From: Nymphaea colorata
Taxonomy: Eukaryota > Streptophyta > Magnoliopsida > Nymphaeales > Nymphaeaceae
Length of the DNA: 64,000 bases
Assembly (NCBI RefSeq): GCF_008831285.2
Contig: NC_045140.1
Coordinates: 661,528-725,527, forward strand
Direction: 5' to 3'
Position 1 is the stretch's first letter; the number at the start of each line of letters is the position of its first letter. The notes under the pieces are model-generated. The model had not been told where the DNA came from. It was given only the letters and a program-made list of their open reading frames with translations, and did no database searches. This document shows, piece after piece, positions 23,795 to 37,894 of this stretch. Position numbers and translations under genes: made by a program.

Positions 23795-26317
23795 TTGCTT
23801 GGACTGGCTTGGTTCCTCAATCTAGACGTTTAGCGACTGGCCAGCTCATGGGCTTGCCTTGGTGTCACTTTGATCTCCAATGATTAGCCAAATGTAGGGT
23901 TGACCTGAAAACTTATTAGTCATTCACCAACTTGTAGGGACTACTCAAATTAGTTGGTCAATTCTCTCTACTGGTGATGTGGACATGGGCTAGATGACTG
24001 GCCACCATCCAGACCCAGTAGTCTACTGGTAGGGTGACTTATTTGACAAACAAGTTGGAAGATAAAGGATGTTTACGTTACTAAACTTCTATTCACTATT
24101 ACAAAATTTCATTTACAAGCTAACAATACCTAGCAAAATTATTCCGAAGACAAATTATCTTCACGCTCTGGACAAAAGTAACTTTGGCAAAATTGACCAT
24201 CATTTTGGATGAAAATATTTTTGGTGCGTTGTCTGCATTTGGTCCTTCTTTAACTTTGTACAACCTATGTAGATGCTATGACCACTCTTGTGAGTGTCTT
24301 GAGTCTTGACACTTGCCTAACACCCAAATAGTTGTGTCAATGTGATAAAGGTACAGGTTTAATTAGAAAAATGGAACACCTAGTCAATCACATGGTATAA
24401 AACCTTTTGAAAGATGGTAAATAGATATGCATGAACAAACAATCTTGAAATTGTTAAGCATGTAATAATGACCTTTAACAGTTTAACCCATATCGACCTC
24501 CATATTGAAAGAGGAGTAACAAGAAACTAGAGAGGAGCAAATCTTTAGTATGGACCCTACTTTGTGTTAATCATGTTTGCAACAAATCATTTATTAACTC
24601 TAGAATGCTTATGTCTCTCTTGATTTCATCTATGTACATGAGCTTGATGTGCAGCTGAACTTAAGCCTTACGTTCAGGTCACTTAACTGCTTTTGCAAGT
24701 TTTTGCTGCAATTATTTGCTTTCTTAATAAAAAAGCAGAAAAATTGGAAGCATTTAATCAAATTTTCTACCTCATCTTGCAAACTGTTACATAATAAATG
24801 CAAAATTAATTTTGTCTTCAACTGATTGTGGTGCTTAATTGGTGACCTCTTATCTTTTTTTTTTTTTTTTTTTTGCCCTTTTTTACAGGTCCAGAATGTA
24901 ATTGAAAAGCCACAAAATGATCATTTGCCTTTACTTGAAGCAAGCCGGTTAGACTTCTCAATTTCAACTAATAATTTTTGCAATTGACAAGCTGAATGTA
25001 TTGGCTTCTCATGGTTCCTGCATTCTGGATAATGCTCATGATAATTGTGTCTGTCTTTCTCATGTACACACACACATAAACACACCACCACCCCACACAC
25101 AAACAGGAGTATGTGAATTTACAATTTTACATTCATGGGTGTTGATTGTGTTGTTTCTCACTTCGTAGCCTTTAAACACGGGAGGTTGAATTTGATAATG
25201 GTGTTCTAATAATGGGCATAAATGGCTTAAGTAATCCACTAATCCGGCTAGTCCATCTCTCATCATTTATCTTCTGGATTAGTAATAGTATTTTTTGTGG
25301 CCCTTGAACTGCTATACTATTCGTTTTGTCTTTTTCATCTTACAATATGAAGATTCTGGATTATCGACTTTAACTGTAGGGGTAACATTTCTAGTCACCA
25401 TAACTGTCAGTTTTTTTTTTGTTCAATAAAAAAATGTGAAAATGTTCTTTTTTCCAGTTTAAATTGATAAATCCATTTGTCATGTTCTATTTTGTAGGGG
25501 ACATTTATTAGTTATTTTATGCACATACTTTTATGAAACAAAGATCACTAAGCTGTTGTGCTCTAAACTATGATTCATAGTAAACCATTCTATGATTAAG
25601 ATTGATACGCACATCTGCAGGAATAGATATGCACCACATACATCATCGACCATGCTGTCTTCTAGGACCAAAAATGACCTAAACAAAGGGGTGTAGATCA
25701 ATGCATCCACAGATACACCAACGCATGCTTGTTAAACATGTGAACCATGAGAAACAATTGGCTGTTGATCAAGCTGATAAGATGACTTATAACCAGTCAC
25801 AATGGGAGAAAGGGTACACTATTACTTGGAAAGTAAAAAAATTAATCTTTTACTTTTAATGTGGCAGGATGGAAACCATCTGAGCAGGTGGCTTACGATG
25901 GTCTTCATGAGCTTTTATGAGTGTAGTTCTCATGTACTACGAGCTCCCGTTTATCTGCCTATGTATACACATACATATGGCGCGCGGGTGGGGGGGGGGG
26001 GGAGAGAGAGAGAGAGAGATTTCCAGTATTAGTTGTACAAAATTCTGACAGTACCTTTTTAGCTTGCTCCTTGGCTATTTTGTGTTATTGTATGTGCCGC
26101 ACAAACACACAAGACATGTTTTTCAAGTGCAAAGTCACATATGTTCAAACTTGTTGGTTGACCTCTTCTTTATGTTAGCAGGCTATGCAACATGGACATT
26201 CTATCGCATGTACAGCAAGTCATTTGCTTTGCTTTTCATGACAGCAAGCTTCTTATGGAAACATGTCAAGAAGCAAAAAATCTGCGGAAGATAGTTACCT
26301 TGTTTTATCTGGACTAG
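18039..26317 (+). CDS. SLOG/DprA-fold protein, probably plastid-targeted, function unknown
   Basis: Six exons splice in frame: 18039-18222, 19776-19966, 22191-22307, 22395-22544, 24889-24947 and 26182-26317, giving 278 residues. Residues 1 to about 65 are Ser/Arg-rich with few acids, like a transit peptide. The core starts near residue 120 (IPDLDYLQELLAIQQQGPRA). It contains GFFGTRNMG (139-147) and SGASGTNAAVIRGAL (171-185). These correspond to the G-[ST]-R and SG-x-A-x-G-x-[DN]-x-x-A-HRGAL motifs of the DprA/Smf Rossmann-like (SLOG) fold. The C-terminal part (QVICFAFHDSKLLMETCQEA, then NLRKIVTLFYLD at the end) fits the last strands and helix. Bacterial DprA loads RecA on single-stranded DNA, while other SLOG proteins bind nucleotides; which applies here is unknown. 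Intron 4 (2.3 kb) carries a (TA)n tract and intron 5 a poly-G/(GA)n tract. Confidence 0.8.
21401..21444. repeat. 22-bp perfect tandem duplication
   Basis: accatgtcttccaagtgtgt plus two bases is present twice in a row, within intron 2 of the SLOG-fold gene. Confidence 0.9.
23750..23791. repeat. (TA)n microsatellite
   Basis: About 21 TA units in intron 4 of the SLOG-fold gene. Confidence 0.95.
25989..26020. repeat. poly-G / (GA)n compound microsatellite
   Basis: A run of about 14 G is followed by about nine GA units in intron 5, 160 bp before the last exon. The G run may be length-variable or an assembly-sensitive spot. Confidence 0.9.
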
Positions 26318-29300
26318 TTTGATTAGAAGATTATAAGAAGGACAGCAAGCAGTGAGGGTTCTATCCTTGGAAAGCTAATAGTCTTTCTGGTTAGCTGGTG
26401 CTCTATTCAAGGCTACTTGAATCATTTGGATTTTGCTATCATGTTCTCATTCTTTGCCATTGTCCACATTTCCCATTTATATTGCTTAATAAAGGTATAC
26501 CTGTTCTTGTCGCTCTGGATCTCCTGACTCATAGGCATTGGCGTGCATGTAGAGAGAATTTTGATTCGTTGTTACTGCACATAGTGCATACATTTTACGA
26601 CAACAAACCTATATGGACCGTGGAGCAACTTTAACTATGTCATGCTTTGAATCTTCATTTCTGGTTTAAAACCTGGAAAAGAGGCGCTATCCTGCTGATG
26701 CAAGACTCTCTCCAGCTTCCTGCTGGTGCATGCTGAAAGCTACGGGATGAAGTTGGCCTATTTACTGCATCAAGGGCGGGCCATTGCCATTGGCATTGGA
26801 AATGGGGAAAGCGAGCGACGGTGTATACTTTGTACTTATTAAAGGTAAAGAAGTGCAACATACAGGAACAGCACGGATGGATCACCTTCTTTTTCCTTAA
26901 TCCTGTCCAATTGTTCTGATATCCTTTCATGCAAATTGTGTTGTTAAGCTTGTTTAATGCTCATTATATTCATATTAGCAATCTCAAGCCCATTTCATTT
27001 TTTTTGTTTTCGTTTTTTTTTTTCACTGCATAGGCATAAATTTATTTGCAATAAGGAACCGTTGGAATCAGACAGAGATCAAATTGTATGAGGAATCAAA
27101 ATCTAAGATTTCATATTCTTTGAAATTAGGTCCTCATAAAATCAAATCCTCGCATCAGATGTTGGGTTTTTTTTTTTCGGACATTTAGATTTGGAAAATC
27201 TGACATCATTTGAGGTCAGAATTTTCAGGCATCTAGTTTTTTTTTTTTTCATTATACGCTTATTAGCTAGCTAACAAGTCTTTACCATTACATACACTTA
27301 TGCGAATACATAAATATGCAAATCATGCCTACACAATTATGAAGGATATTGTTATTTCTCGGAAGTTAGGGTGCTATTGAACTAAACGCTGATTGGGTAT
27401 CTGACAAAACCACCGTCAATTTGTCTATGAAACCTAAACAGATAACTGGATTGGAATTGCAATTGGAAATTCACATTGAGTTGGACTTTGATTTGCATGA
27501 GTATCTGAATCATTCATTCAGATGTTAACTTCATCACCCAAAGTGGGTTTTCAAATTCATACTCAAATGTTTGATTCCCTAGATATTGCTAGCGCAGCCA
27601 ATGCCGATGAACCTGCAACTGACCAATGCTTGGAGAACTGATATCTTGCAATGTAGTTGCACAAAAATGTGCATCCTCAAAATACTAAATTCGCAGGTTT
27701 TTAAAATTTGAAGCGTATGGATGTGATCTGCCTATGGGTTTACTTGACTACAAAAATTCAGGAATCTGAAGCTGTCGATTTTCTTGGTTATAAAATCTTC
27801 TTTATTCATTGGGAACAAGTGATCTAAGAGTGAATAAGTTGTGAAGTTTGAATGCATGATTAATGGTTTTAAAGGGCTTCAATAATCGACTTCTCAAATG
27901 TAACGATGCACTTATCATGCTAATCTATATTTGAAGAAATCCTCGTCCCCAGGTGATCTGCTTATTATTTCAATTTCTTTTTGGTAGATCACCGGTAAAG
28001 AGTGGGGTTAGTGTGTTTGGAGATGAACAACACAATCTGCTTTCGTCAAATCGTCTCTAGAGTTGGAAAAAAAAAAATAAAAAAAGCAAGAAAAGCCAAA
28101 TCATTCTTTTAGCCGATACAACTTACATTAACATTTACGTTAATATAATACATGAGTAATATGACATAAGTGAACCAAGCCGCAACACGCTTTTTGTGGA
28201 ATTTGGATCCAGATTTTCTTGTGTTGCGGAGGTGAGAAGCTTTTTGGGGCGTAAAAGTTTCTTGTCATGTTTTTGACATCTTTTCAAATAGGCCAACACT
28301 TGACAAAAGAGTCGGCAAGAAGTAGATTTCCACATTGTGCTTACTGATTTCACTCAGTGGTGTAGTCGGCAGCAGCAATCTACCACAACCGTTGTCCACA
28401 TCGTGTCGGTGGCCTGATCGGTTGCTATCTTTCTGGGTAAGGTTTGTCAGAATGCATAGTTCAAGTAAATGTGAAAACTATAATGATAGTTCATGAAAAT
28501 AATTTACATGTACTGTCTTCTCTTCTATACGTAATAAAGCAATTACGCTATCAACTTACATAGTGTTCTCGTTTCTAGTTTATCATGTTATATGACACGA
28601 GAGAGAGAGAGAGAGAGAGAGAGTATCTATATGTTTATTCAAGCATCTTGTTGAGATCATTTTCAGAACCTACAGATTTAATGCATCTCCATTGTTGGGA
28701 TAGTGTAAAACAACTTGAGTTCAATCTTTTTTAAGTTAAATGTTGGATAATAAATCTTTAATTGACAGTGTACAGATGCATAAGAGAAATGAATTTAATA
28801 GATTCCATTTCTACGCTAGTTTTATCTCACTCTCCGTCTCTAATAATTGTCACTAATTCTTTTTACAACGTAGTCTATGAATGTGATACGTACACTCAAA
28901 GAAATGTAAATATGTAAAATTCAACATTCTAAGAAACTATAAAATTTTAAAACCAAGGATATTAATTACTTTATTGTCTCTAAAAGTCATCATGTATGTC
29001 CAGAAAGCGTAACTATTTGTTTAACAAAATCCAAAAAAGTATAAGGTGTGATAAAACCAGCCGGGACTTGTTTAAGTTTTGTCTTGCATATATCTAAACT
29101 TTTTTTTGGCTTGTAAAGTCCAGTAAACAAATAATGTTGTCACGGTTTTTTAATGCTATGCTTTTAAACAATATCGATTATTAAATTTTTAGTTTATGTA
29201 ACTGAACATTTACTAAAAGCATTTACCGACTACGGCTATTTATTTCAGAAAAAGGTTCAATATAACTTTCTTGTGTTTAAGAAAAGTGAATTAGTATTTA

Positions 29301-30036
29301 TAAAATTATAAATAATTGCTTGAGTGTACAACATAATTCACGCGCATGATTTACGAATGAAAAACGTTATAATATAAGTGAAAATGATTTATCATAAACC
29401 TATATTTTTAAGACAATTTTTGAGCAATTTCATACCACAAATATCCTTTTTTTTTTTAGTTTCTGATTTACAATCACATTTACAGAAAAATTTCAAATGC
29501 TGAGGAAAATGACAATAGAATGCTCATCGCAAAAGCCATTCTATCTAACTAGTTTTTTTTTAAATATAATTATGTGTTTTTTCCTTAAGTGAATTATTAT
29601 TATGAAGTTAAAATATTGTTTATAAACTTTCCAAATCAAGGGCTTCATTTTAAATAAAACAAAGGTCGAGTAGTCCTTCATAAATTCCCTTGTTTTTAAG
29701 GGAAAAGAAAAGTTCCATAACTTCCATTGCCAATCCTGTTTCAGGTTGGCGGGTGACATACACCTAACCTCATAAACGGAGACAACGAGAGAGAGAGAGA
29801 GAGAGAGAGGAAGGGGGAGTTCTTTTTGGTCAAGTCGGTGCAGAGGTTGTCTGGTCTAACACTGCACCAGCCACCGTGTGTCTGAGGGCCCGATTTAGTT
29901 GAGGCTTCTGCCGAAAGGTCGCAGCCCTCCTCTACTCTCTGTTCACTCCAATTCTCCTTCCGAAGAAGCAGCGCCAGCTGTTTTAGCCACCAAAACCCCT
30001 ACACACACTTCCCTGTTATTTTGGAGGAAAGAAGAC
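26318..30036. other. 3' flank of SLOG gene and BIO2 upstream region
   Basis: The first few hundred bases are likely 3' UTR. 27000-29750 is AT-rich without a recognised gene. (GA)n tracts occur at about 28598-28624 and 29787-29811; the second lies about 225 bp before the BIO2 start, inside the presumed promoter or 5' leader. No upstream coding exon is needed for BIO2. Confidence 0.5.
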
Positions 30037-30249
30037 ATGTTCCTCACAAGATCTCTTCGTCTCTGCCCACTTCCATTGGTATCACATTCTTCTTTGGTTG
30101 CTTCTTTTTCTTCTTCTGCTGCCGCAGTGGAAGCCGAAAGAGCCATAAGAGAAGGGCCCAGAAGCGACTGGACCAGAGGATCCATTCGAGATATTTATGA
30201 CTCCCCACTTCTGGATTTGATCTTCCATGGCGTAAGACAACCTTCTTTT

Positions 30250-30286
<37 letters not shown>

Positions 30287-33200
30287 GTTCAAGCGCAAAT
30301 GCTTCCCGTATGTGATCGTGAATTCGTTCGTTAATAACAATGCTTGAGATTCTTACTTTTGTTAATTACCTTTGACTTTTTTTTCTATTTTCTATTTTTA
30401 TTGCTCAACTGTTGGAATGTCTTCGATTTCAAGCATCTTTTTGGGTTCTCTTTGTGTATGTGAGTGTGTCCATATTTTTCGTCTAGCATTTGTTCACTTC
30501 ATCAAGTATCTCTACTGTGACTGGAATTCGTCGTTCTTCCATTCTGGTATTGTTTTTTTTTTTAAGCTGTGATCTTTGCCATACTTTTGCTTATAGGTAC
30601 TTACCTATAGTGAATAGGACATCAAAGCTACTTAATGAGGGAAGATAATCAGGGTTTCAAAAAAAAGTTAGTTTCTCCTTGGTGCTTTTCTCTGTTCCTG
30701 CTTGCCTATGAACGTAAAACTGCTACTGTAAATGGTGCCTTTCTATTGAAAAGGAATACTCTTGTAGGGAGTAGGGGCCACGCTCGCAAGCTTCTGATTT
30801 GTTAAACAATGCTGCAATTCTATTACTGTATAATTCTATTACAGTGTTTAAGGTCTTCCACAGTTATTACACCTTACAGTATCCGCAAAACACTGCAGCT
30901 GCTTAATTTTTGTATTTCTTTCCCTTCTTTTGGACTTTTTATGTGCTGATGTGACCTTGCAAACAACCTTTTGAGATTTACGAGTAAAATAAACCGTTTT
31001 AGATTATTGCAAGGCTCTCCATCAGGAAAATCTCCACAAGAAATTTGTATGTTGCACGGAACAACTGTGGGCCCTATGTTCTTATTCCTGTCAAAAAGGG
31101 GCACTTATAAAAAATTATTCATGTGATTGAGATCATGATAACAAAAGCTAAAAACTGTTGAGATGTAAAGAATCTTGGTAGGCAACTTTTTTAAAATTGT
31201 AAAAACATATCCTTCGATCTTCCTTCCTGTTGTTTTTCTAGTTTGGGGTTTCTTTGAGGAGTTAAATTATGACAACATTTTCTGATGCAGTTTCTCTGAG
31301 TTGGTTTCTCTAGTCATTTTTCCTTATTTGATGTGAACAAGTGAAAAATGGTGCATGTACAAAGATTTGATGCTTATTTCTTATCTTTTGTTTATTCTAG
31401 TATCTAATAAAGATGCAATCATGTTAGCCCTTCCTGTTGTCAACCTTTGTACATGAAACATTTTATCTTTCTCATGTAGCACCAAAATTTTTTTATAGTT
31501 AGCGGCAGAAGCTTACGTGTCGATTAGACGTATTGAGCTAAACCTTTTCTGAGATGCAGATCTAGTATTTCATTTATTTTACAGCACAATGGTGAATGTT
31601 TTGGAATGTTTATTGAAAAAAAAAATCCTTGGATAATGGATATTTCAACTGCAGAATGACATTCATTTGACATGAAATTCATACTGCAGGCACAAGTCCA
31701 CCGTCAAACACACAATTTCAGGGAAGTACAACAATGCACCTTACTTTCTATTAAGACAGGTGGGTGCAGTGAAGATTGTGCGTATTGTCCACAGTCTTCT
31801 AAGTATGACACGGGGGTGAAAGGTCAAAGGCTTATGGACAAAGACGCAGTCTTGAAAGCTGCAAAGGAGGTAAATCATTTTTGTGCATTTTAGTTTTGCT
31901 GTGGACGTGCAAGTAGTTTTATATTTGCTTTAGATAGGTACGGGGACATGTTATTGTACTTGGCCTCATATACTTCAACTTTCTGCAAACCAATGAACTA
32001 GAACTACTAAAGCTCCGTATGCTATATGTTCCTAGTGAAAGGTGATATATACTTCCACAAAACAACGAAAAGGTCCCTGTTATTACAGTAAGGATTAATC
32101 CTGCCCACCAAATTATTTTAGTCAGATAATCACTTATCAAATGTTTTTTGTACAGAAATAAAGGCCACTTGCTGGTATATCATCAAATTAATTCACACAC
32201 ATACACATAGAAATTGGTATTTGCCAGGCAGTTTATGTGTCAGGCATATCCGAACACCTTTATTTATATGGTTTTACACGTTCATGGTTGTGGTTAATTT
32301 AATGGAATATATATATGTTAATTGAGTGCAGAGCTAGAAACTTAAGTCAAGGGGTGGGGCACAAGAACATGGTGAATTGTTAATAAAAAAGCTAAAAAAA
32401 ATACTATTTAATTGAAACACAAAATTAGTTTGGGCTGTTTAATTAAAAGGTGTATAAGAATTTGTGAACACTATAATTGGTCTGTACAGTAATAAACTTT
32501 TAGTAACTTGATCCGGTTTTGCTTCTTGGCCACATAGAATTTCCTTAGTTAATATGTGGGCCTAGAGTACTCCCTCTTTCATTTTAGTTACAATTTTTTA
32601 ATATTCATTATTTTCTAGTACTTTTTGTCATTATTTTCTCTTCAGTTTCTGTCAGTAGGCTACTTGGTGAGAGAATCAAGAGAATTTTTTTTTTCTCTTT
32701 TTCTATCCAGGGAGGACACTTGAATGTGATGGCCAGTTCCAGGGGCACAACCGGGTTGTGCACATGTTACCCCACACCATAGACCTGGTTGAGCAACTAA
32801 AACTCAACGACTTATAATGACACCAACAAACTTGAAGGTTAAAAATCCGTCTTCTTGTAAAATCTATTCAAAGTTTCAAACCATTGTCCTAATATGGTTG
32901 TGCGGTTTTCATTGGCGAGTTTTTCTGTTGACCGAACTTTTCATACCATCGAGACTTTCTCTCTTTTTCTCCTTCCTTATTTTGCATTCAGCCTTTTTTA
33001 TTAACTTTAGGAAATTAGGAGGATCTATTTGTTTCCAAAATCTGTGATGCACCGTTATATAATATGTTCTGTATACTTAGCATGTTACCAGAAAGTAGAT
33101 GCTTGAAACAAATCACAGTCACTGTTTCAACAGACCGCTGGGGCATTAATCTGAGCATTGTCTATGATATCATGGATGTGAAATTTTGTTGTACACTGAG

Positions 33201-36200
33201 GATTTTCTCTAATTGTACAATAAAGTCTGTTGTTTGTGTAGCCTATGTATTTATTTCTTATAACTTAATTTTCTCCTATTTGGTTTATTGCAGGCAAAAG
33301 AGGCTGGTAGTACACGTTTCTGTATGGGAGCAGCTTGGAGGGACACTTTGGGTAGAAAGACCAACTTTAACCAAATTCTTGAATATGTGAAAGAAATAAG
33401 GTATGCAAACCTTTGCTCTGGAACTATAATATACTAAAGTTAGTGCTCTTGTCCAATTGGTGTTCAGTGAATGTACAGAGAGATATCTTTAATAGGATCA
33501 TCTTGTTGGCCTCCAATATGAACAATGTTTTGTCATGTCTATCATCGCCTTCATTTAATGTTTCTCTGCACTGAAGGTCAAGACTATCCTTGTGTATAAA
33601 ATGTGTGACTTCAGTTTTTGAACAGCATAACCAATGTCCTATAAATGGCCTGGTTATTTTTCAACCTTTTGTTTTTCTTTCTCTGCGTCATATCAATTCA
33701 CCTTTTTTGCATTTTTCCAGTTGTCAAAATTTTCTGTCTATGAAAGTTTATATCTTAGGACTTTCCCATTGGACAATTGTTTACAGGAATATGGGTATGG
33801 AGGTTTGTTGCACCTTGGGTATGCTAGAGAAGCATCAGGCAGAAGAACTTAAGAAGGCAGGGCTCACATCTTACAATCACAACCTTGATACTTCAAGGGA
33901 ATATTATCCAAAAATCATTACAACAAGATCATATGATGAAAGACTGAAGACTCTAGAGTACGTCCGAGAAGCTGGGATCAGCGTCTGTTCAGGTACTCAA
34001 AAGTCCAACATCAGGGCTATGAGGTCCATGTGCTGATTTTTGACGTGTTAAATTCTGCTTAACAGTTTGGCAGATGCTCTTTGGTTAGCCTGTTCAAGCC
34101 TACCTTTTAGAGTTTTAGTGTAATGATCAACTTTAGTTCCTAGTTCCTGCTTTTCTTTTTGTGACTTCTTAATGAATGGTTGAATTAGGTATGCCAGTCC
34201 GTGTCTGGCATTTAGCCAATGTTTAGAACAACATTTTGCATTGACAAGTGGACATGGCTCATACATCTATTTTCCAAAAGTTTTTGGTATATGTTGGAGA
34301 TCGTTGATTGAAAGGACCTGAATCTCCAAACATGTGAAATTTTAGTCTTGGACTTTTAAGAGATGTTTCAATAGTCTGTTCTATTAGTTATCCTTCTCTT
34401 TAATCTTCCATTTCTTGCCATGAGGTGCCCACTGTCAAGAACTTTTGTGCCCCATGTCTTGCCACAGTAAGCAGTGCTCTCCTGAGGGGCAAGCCTTAAA
34501 ATCTGCAAACTATGAACAGGCTGCAATCCATCTTCATCTCGGTTATCCACATAAGACTACTGTCCATGAGAACGATAAATGCCTAAAAAAGATAGGGCTC
34601 TCAAACAGGTTTGGACATCTTTCGTTTTTTTATATGGAAATAATTTTCTTTTTCAAGAATCTGAACAAGTCATGCAAAAGTATATAAATGACATTACAAT
34701 CTTAGTTTCAAATAGTCTAATAGAAAAATATAGAATGTATTTATTCATCAGCCATACTAATTTTTTTTATATATGTACTGGAATCTTTTTTTTAACATGA
34801 ACCAAAATTTTGAACAGTTTTCTTCAAAAAAAGAAGAATCTCAAAATCGTCTGAGATATTTCACTGCTGAGGAATTACTGAATAAGATCAGTTAGGAAGT
34901 TTTGAACGAAATATAGTCTCGATTCCGTTTTAAGTCTGTCTTGTTGCCTCAGTGATGTCATTGTGAAGAAAACCTTTTTCCAAGTGGATCTTTTCATTAA
35001 AAGAGGAACATTAGCTATAAGGCCAATATGAGTGTCAAATGACTTCACCATGTATTAGTTTTGAAGGGCTGATAGGAGTCCACATGCATGCAACATTAAG
35101 TTACTGAGGTGGTGTTCATCGTATGATGCTGTACTGACAAGTCCTTTCTCTTAGGCTCTGAAATGGTGAAGCTTATATGAAAAACTTACACATAATGAAT
35201 TATGCAATGGAGTAATTTGAATAACGTTTGCTTTGGCACAGTTTCTCTTGTATTGTGCTATGACGTTATTTGTGTTTTACAAGAAAAATGCTTTTAAAGA
35301 ATGAGATATTTTTAACCTGCATTTGCAGGAGGAATAATTGGTCTTGGAGAAGCTGAAGAGGATCGTGTGGGACTGCTTCATACACTAGCAACCCTTCCAA
35401 CTCATCCCGAGAGTGTTCCCATCAATGCTCTGGTTGCTGTGAAGGGCACACCTCTTCAAGAACAGAAGGTACTATATGGTGTTTTATTCTATAATTGGTA
35501 ATTTAGGACGTCAAAATCCTGATGGGAATTTCTTGTTTGGTTGCTTATGTACTGGATATATTAAAAAAAAATCAAGAAAAATACCTCATGTTCAAATTAA
35601 AGTGCATTTTCTACTAGTAGAAAAACTTTATCTAATGCAGTTGAACTTTTCCATTCACTCAGTTGGTATTACCCTATCGATCACAGCCGTTTACTAGAGC
35701 TATCGGCTTGTGTTTTCACAACTTTCTGTTTCATTTACCATAGGATTTCTACTGGATTTCAGGAAAAGTATTCAAAAAAATTGCTGGACACTAGGGCCCT
35801 ACTTGTGTAGCACCATTTTGTAGATTCCATGTTGGAACCATAGTGCTTAACTCATGATATAGCTCACAAGCAGGTCTAAAAAACTGGTTCATCTTTATTC
35901 TAAACTTAAATTGTTGTTCCCGGCAGGACAAGCTTGGTCCTGCATGACTGTTACTTTTATTATTTCTTCTCTAATAGTATGCATATTGTCTTGAATAATT
36001 ATGATTGATCTGTCACGTTTTAAGTGCTAATGTTTTCAAACTGCTCAGCCTGTTGAAATCTGGGAAATGCTTCGGATGATTGCAACTGCTCGTATTGTGA
36101 TGCCTAAGGCAATGGTCCGGTTATCTGCTGGGCGAGTCAAATTTTCTATGCCGGAGCAGGCATTGTGTTTTCTGGCTGGTGCAAATTCCATCTTCACTGG

Positions 36201-36381
36201 AGATAAGTTATTGACCACCCCAAACAATGACTTTGATGCTGACCAATTGATGTTCAAGGTGCTTGGACTCATTCCAAAAGCTCCAAGGTTCTCTAGTGAA
36301 ACAGACTCCTGTGGTTGCAGAGCTAAGGAGACTGAACTTGCTAATCAAAATTCTGAAGAAGCACTATCTGCATCCGGCTGA
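30037..36381 (+). CDS. BIO2: biotin synthase, mitochondrial
   Basis: Six exons splice in frame: 30037-30231, 31690-31869, 33294-33400, 33787-33992, 35329-35468 and 36049-36381, giving 386 residues (Arabidopsis BIO2 is 378). The enzyme is a radical-SAM protein that inserts sulfur into dethiobiotin in the last step of biotin synthesis, in mitochondria. Residues 1 to about 35 ([20 protein letters not shown], then a Ser/Ala stretch) form a presequence. C91-x3-C95-x2-C98 in [13 protein letters not shown] binds the SAM [4Fe-4S] cluster. [17 protein letters not shown], the YNHNLDTS motif and the Arg in MVRLSAGR (a ligand region of the [2Fe-2S] cluster) are all present, as is the conserved tail [16 protein letters not shown]. 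The start was chosen at the Met that gives a normal-length presequence. An upstream in-frame ATG at 29899 exists but its extension has no family counterpart. No defect is seen. A (CT)n tract lies just inside intron 1 (about 30257-30285). Confidence 0.97.
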
Positions 36382-37894
36382 GAGAAATGTAGTGATTTTT
36401 TTCATTTATTCAAGTGAATCATGTTAGCTGCATTTCGAGAAGTAGCATTGTCTCTCTTAAGGCTCTTGTTGCTTGAACTGATGTATTTACACTTAAATTC
36501 CAGCTGCAAAATTGGGGCCTTTTATATGTGTTTCTTAGTTTATAAAGAATGAAAACTTGAAGAAGGTTGTCTTGATCCATAGTCCGACTTAGGTTATGTA
36601 TGGTACTTGTTGGATGAGCAGAAACTTTACCATTGACCAGACTAATTGCTAGGTTTCTTGAATACCTTGAACCTCACAAGCTAAGTTATTTCATAGCATT
36701 TGACAGAGTTGACGAATTTGCGAACTTCAGAAAATTTTCTGGTGTCATATAAAGCTAATCTTACTTTGTGAGACCTGAATTTAGTATGTTAAGACGAAGA
36801 CGGAAGAACAAGGAACAGTTTGGGATTTTCATGAATCTTTTCTGCCTACCTGGTTCCTCAAACCGAGCTGCAACTTAAGGAAGCATGAACCGGGGAAGCT
36901 TGATCTGACGGTATTTGTGCTCATCTTGAAAGGTAAGTCTCCTTTCTTCAGATATAAACGTCAATCTTTTGATGCTTTCGTAAGTCTTTTTTATTTTTAA
37001 CTTCTTGGGGCCTCATTGCATTAGAACCATCAGCGACATATGGGTTTCAACACCATTTTCTTAGCAAACTTGTCAACAAAGATGTTATTTTTCTTCCTAT
37101 AGGGTAACTTATTTTTCATTTCTCTACTTGGGTGAGAGCTTTTTGGCTCTTTGTGAGCCATATGGCAGTCTCTCTTGGAGCATCTCAATCTCGTCCACAT
37201 GGTTTCAGCACAACTGCAAGTAAGTCTCCACAGGATTCAGTAGCAATTCCATTGCATCAGCCGTCCCTCGGGAAGATACTTGGTTTTCAGATATTATACC
37301 ATTTGCTTTACAGTCGGTGGAAGCCATATGACTTTGATCAGCTTCCACTATCTGTCCTTCCTTTTATGCTCGAGTGGATGAATTTGATCATCAAACCAAG
37401 GCAAGTCTAATGTTAGCAGAGTTCAGACCTAACAGTTCTGATTTGTTCAAACCAACATGCTAGTGACCTTAAATACATATTTCTGGGGCCCTTTTTCTCT
37501 CTCTTCTTTTGAATCTCGGATAAATGCTTTTGCCTAAATAAACAAAGACAGATCTGCCCGATCCAGTGGCGAGATTTAAACTATAAAAGTAACAGACATT
37601 ATAGTGTACAAGAAAAAACCATCTAGTCATAGAGATTGTCGACTGATTTCAAGAAATATATATATATATATATAATATTTATCAATATAGTTATCACATA
37701 ATTTTTATGGATAGGTAACTCTTGATGCTTTGATTACTTTACGTTTGATGTGCTAGAAAAGCTCGTTGAATGTCCGACTGGGAACACACTGCCCAAATGA
37801 AGCTCACCCCCTTCCCTCCTCTTCCTTTTGCCCCATGTGTCCAAGGCTCTGTTGGTGTCTTTTAAGTGGGAATTATATTCCATCAACTATATAC
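36382..37894. other. BIO2 3' flank and unassigned DNA
   Basis: 3' UTR probably extends to about 36560. An open frame of 92 codons at 37132-37410 (containing SLGASQSRPHGFSTTASKSP) has no recognised family and no neighbouring exons that I could join. It may be chance or a captured gene piece. A short (TA)n tract lies at about 37660-37673. Confidence 0.4.

Noticed and set aside
29899-30036. Upstream in-frame start of BIO2
   Set aside because: The extra 46 residues have no counterpart in plant BIO2. The Met at 30037 gives a normal mitochondrial presequence.
37132-37410. 92-codon frame containing SRPHGFSTTASKSP
   Set aside because: No recognised domain, no joinable exons and no clear promoter. 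Mentioned only as unassigned.
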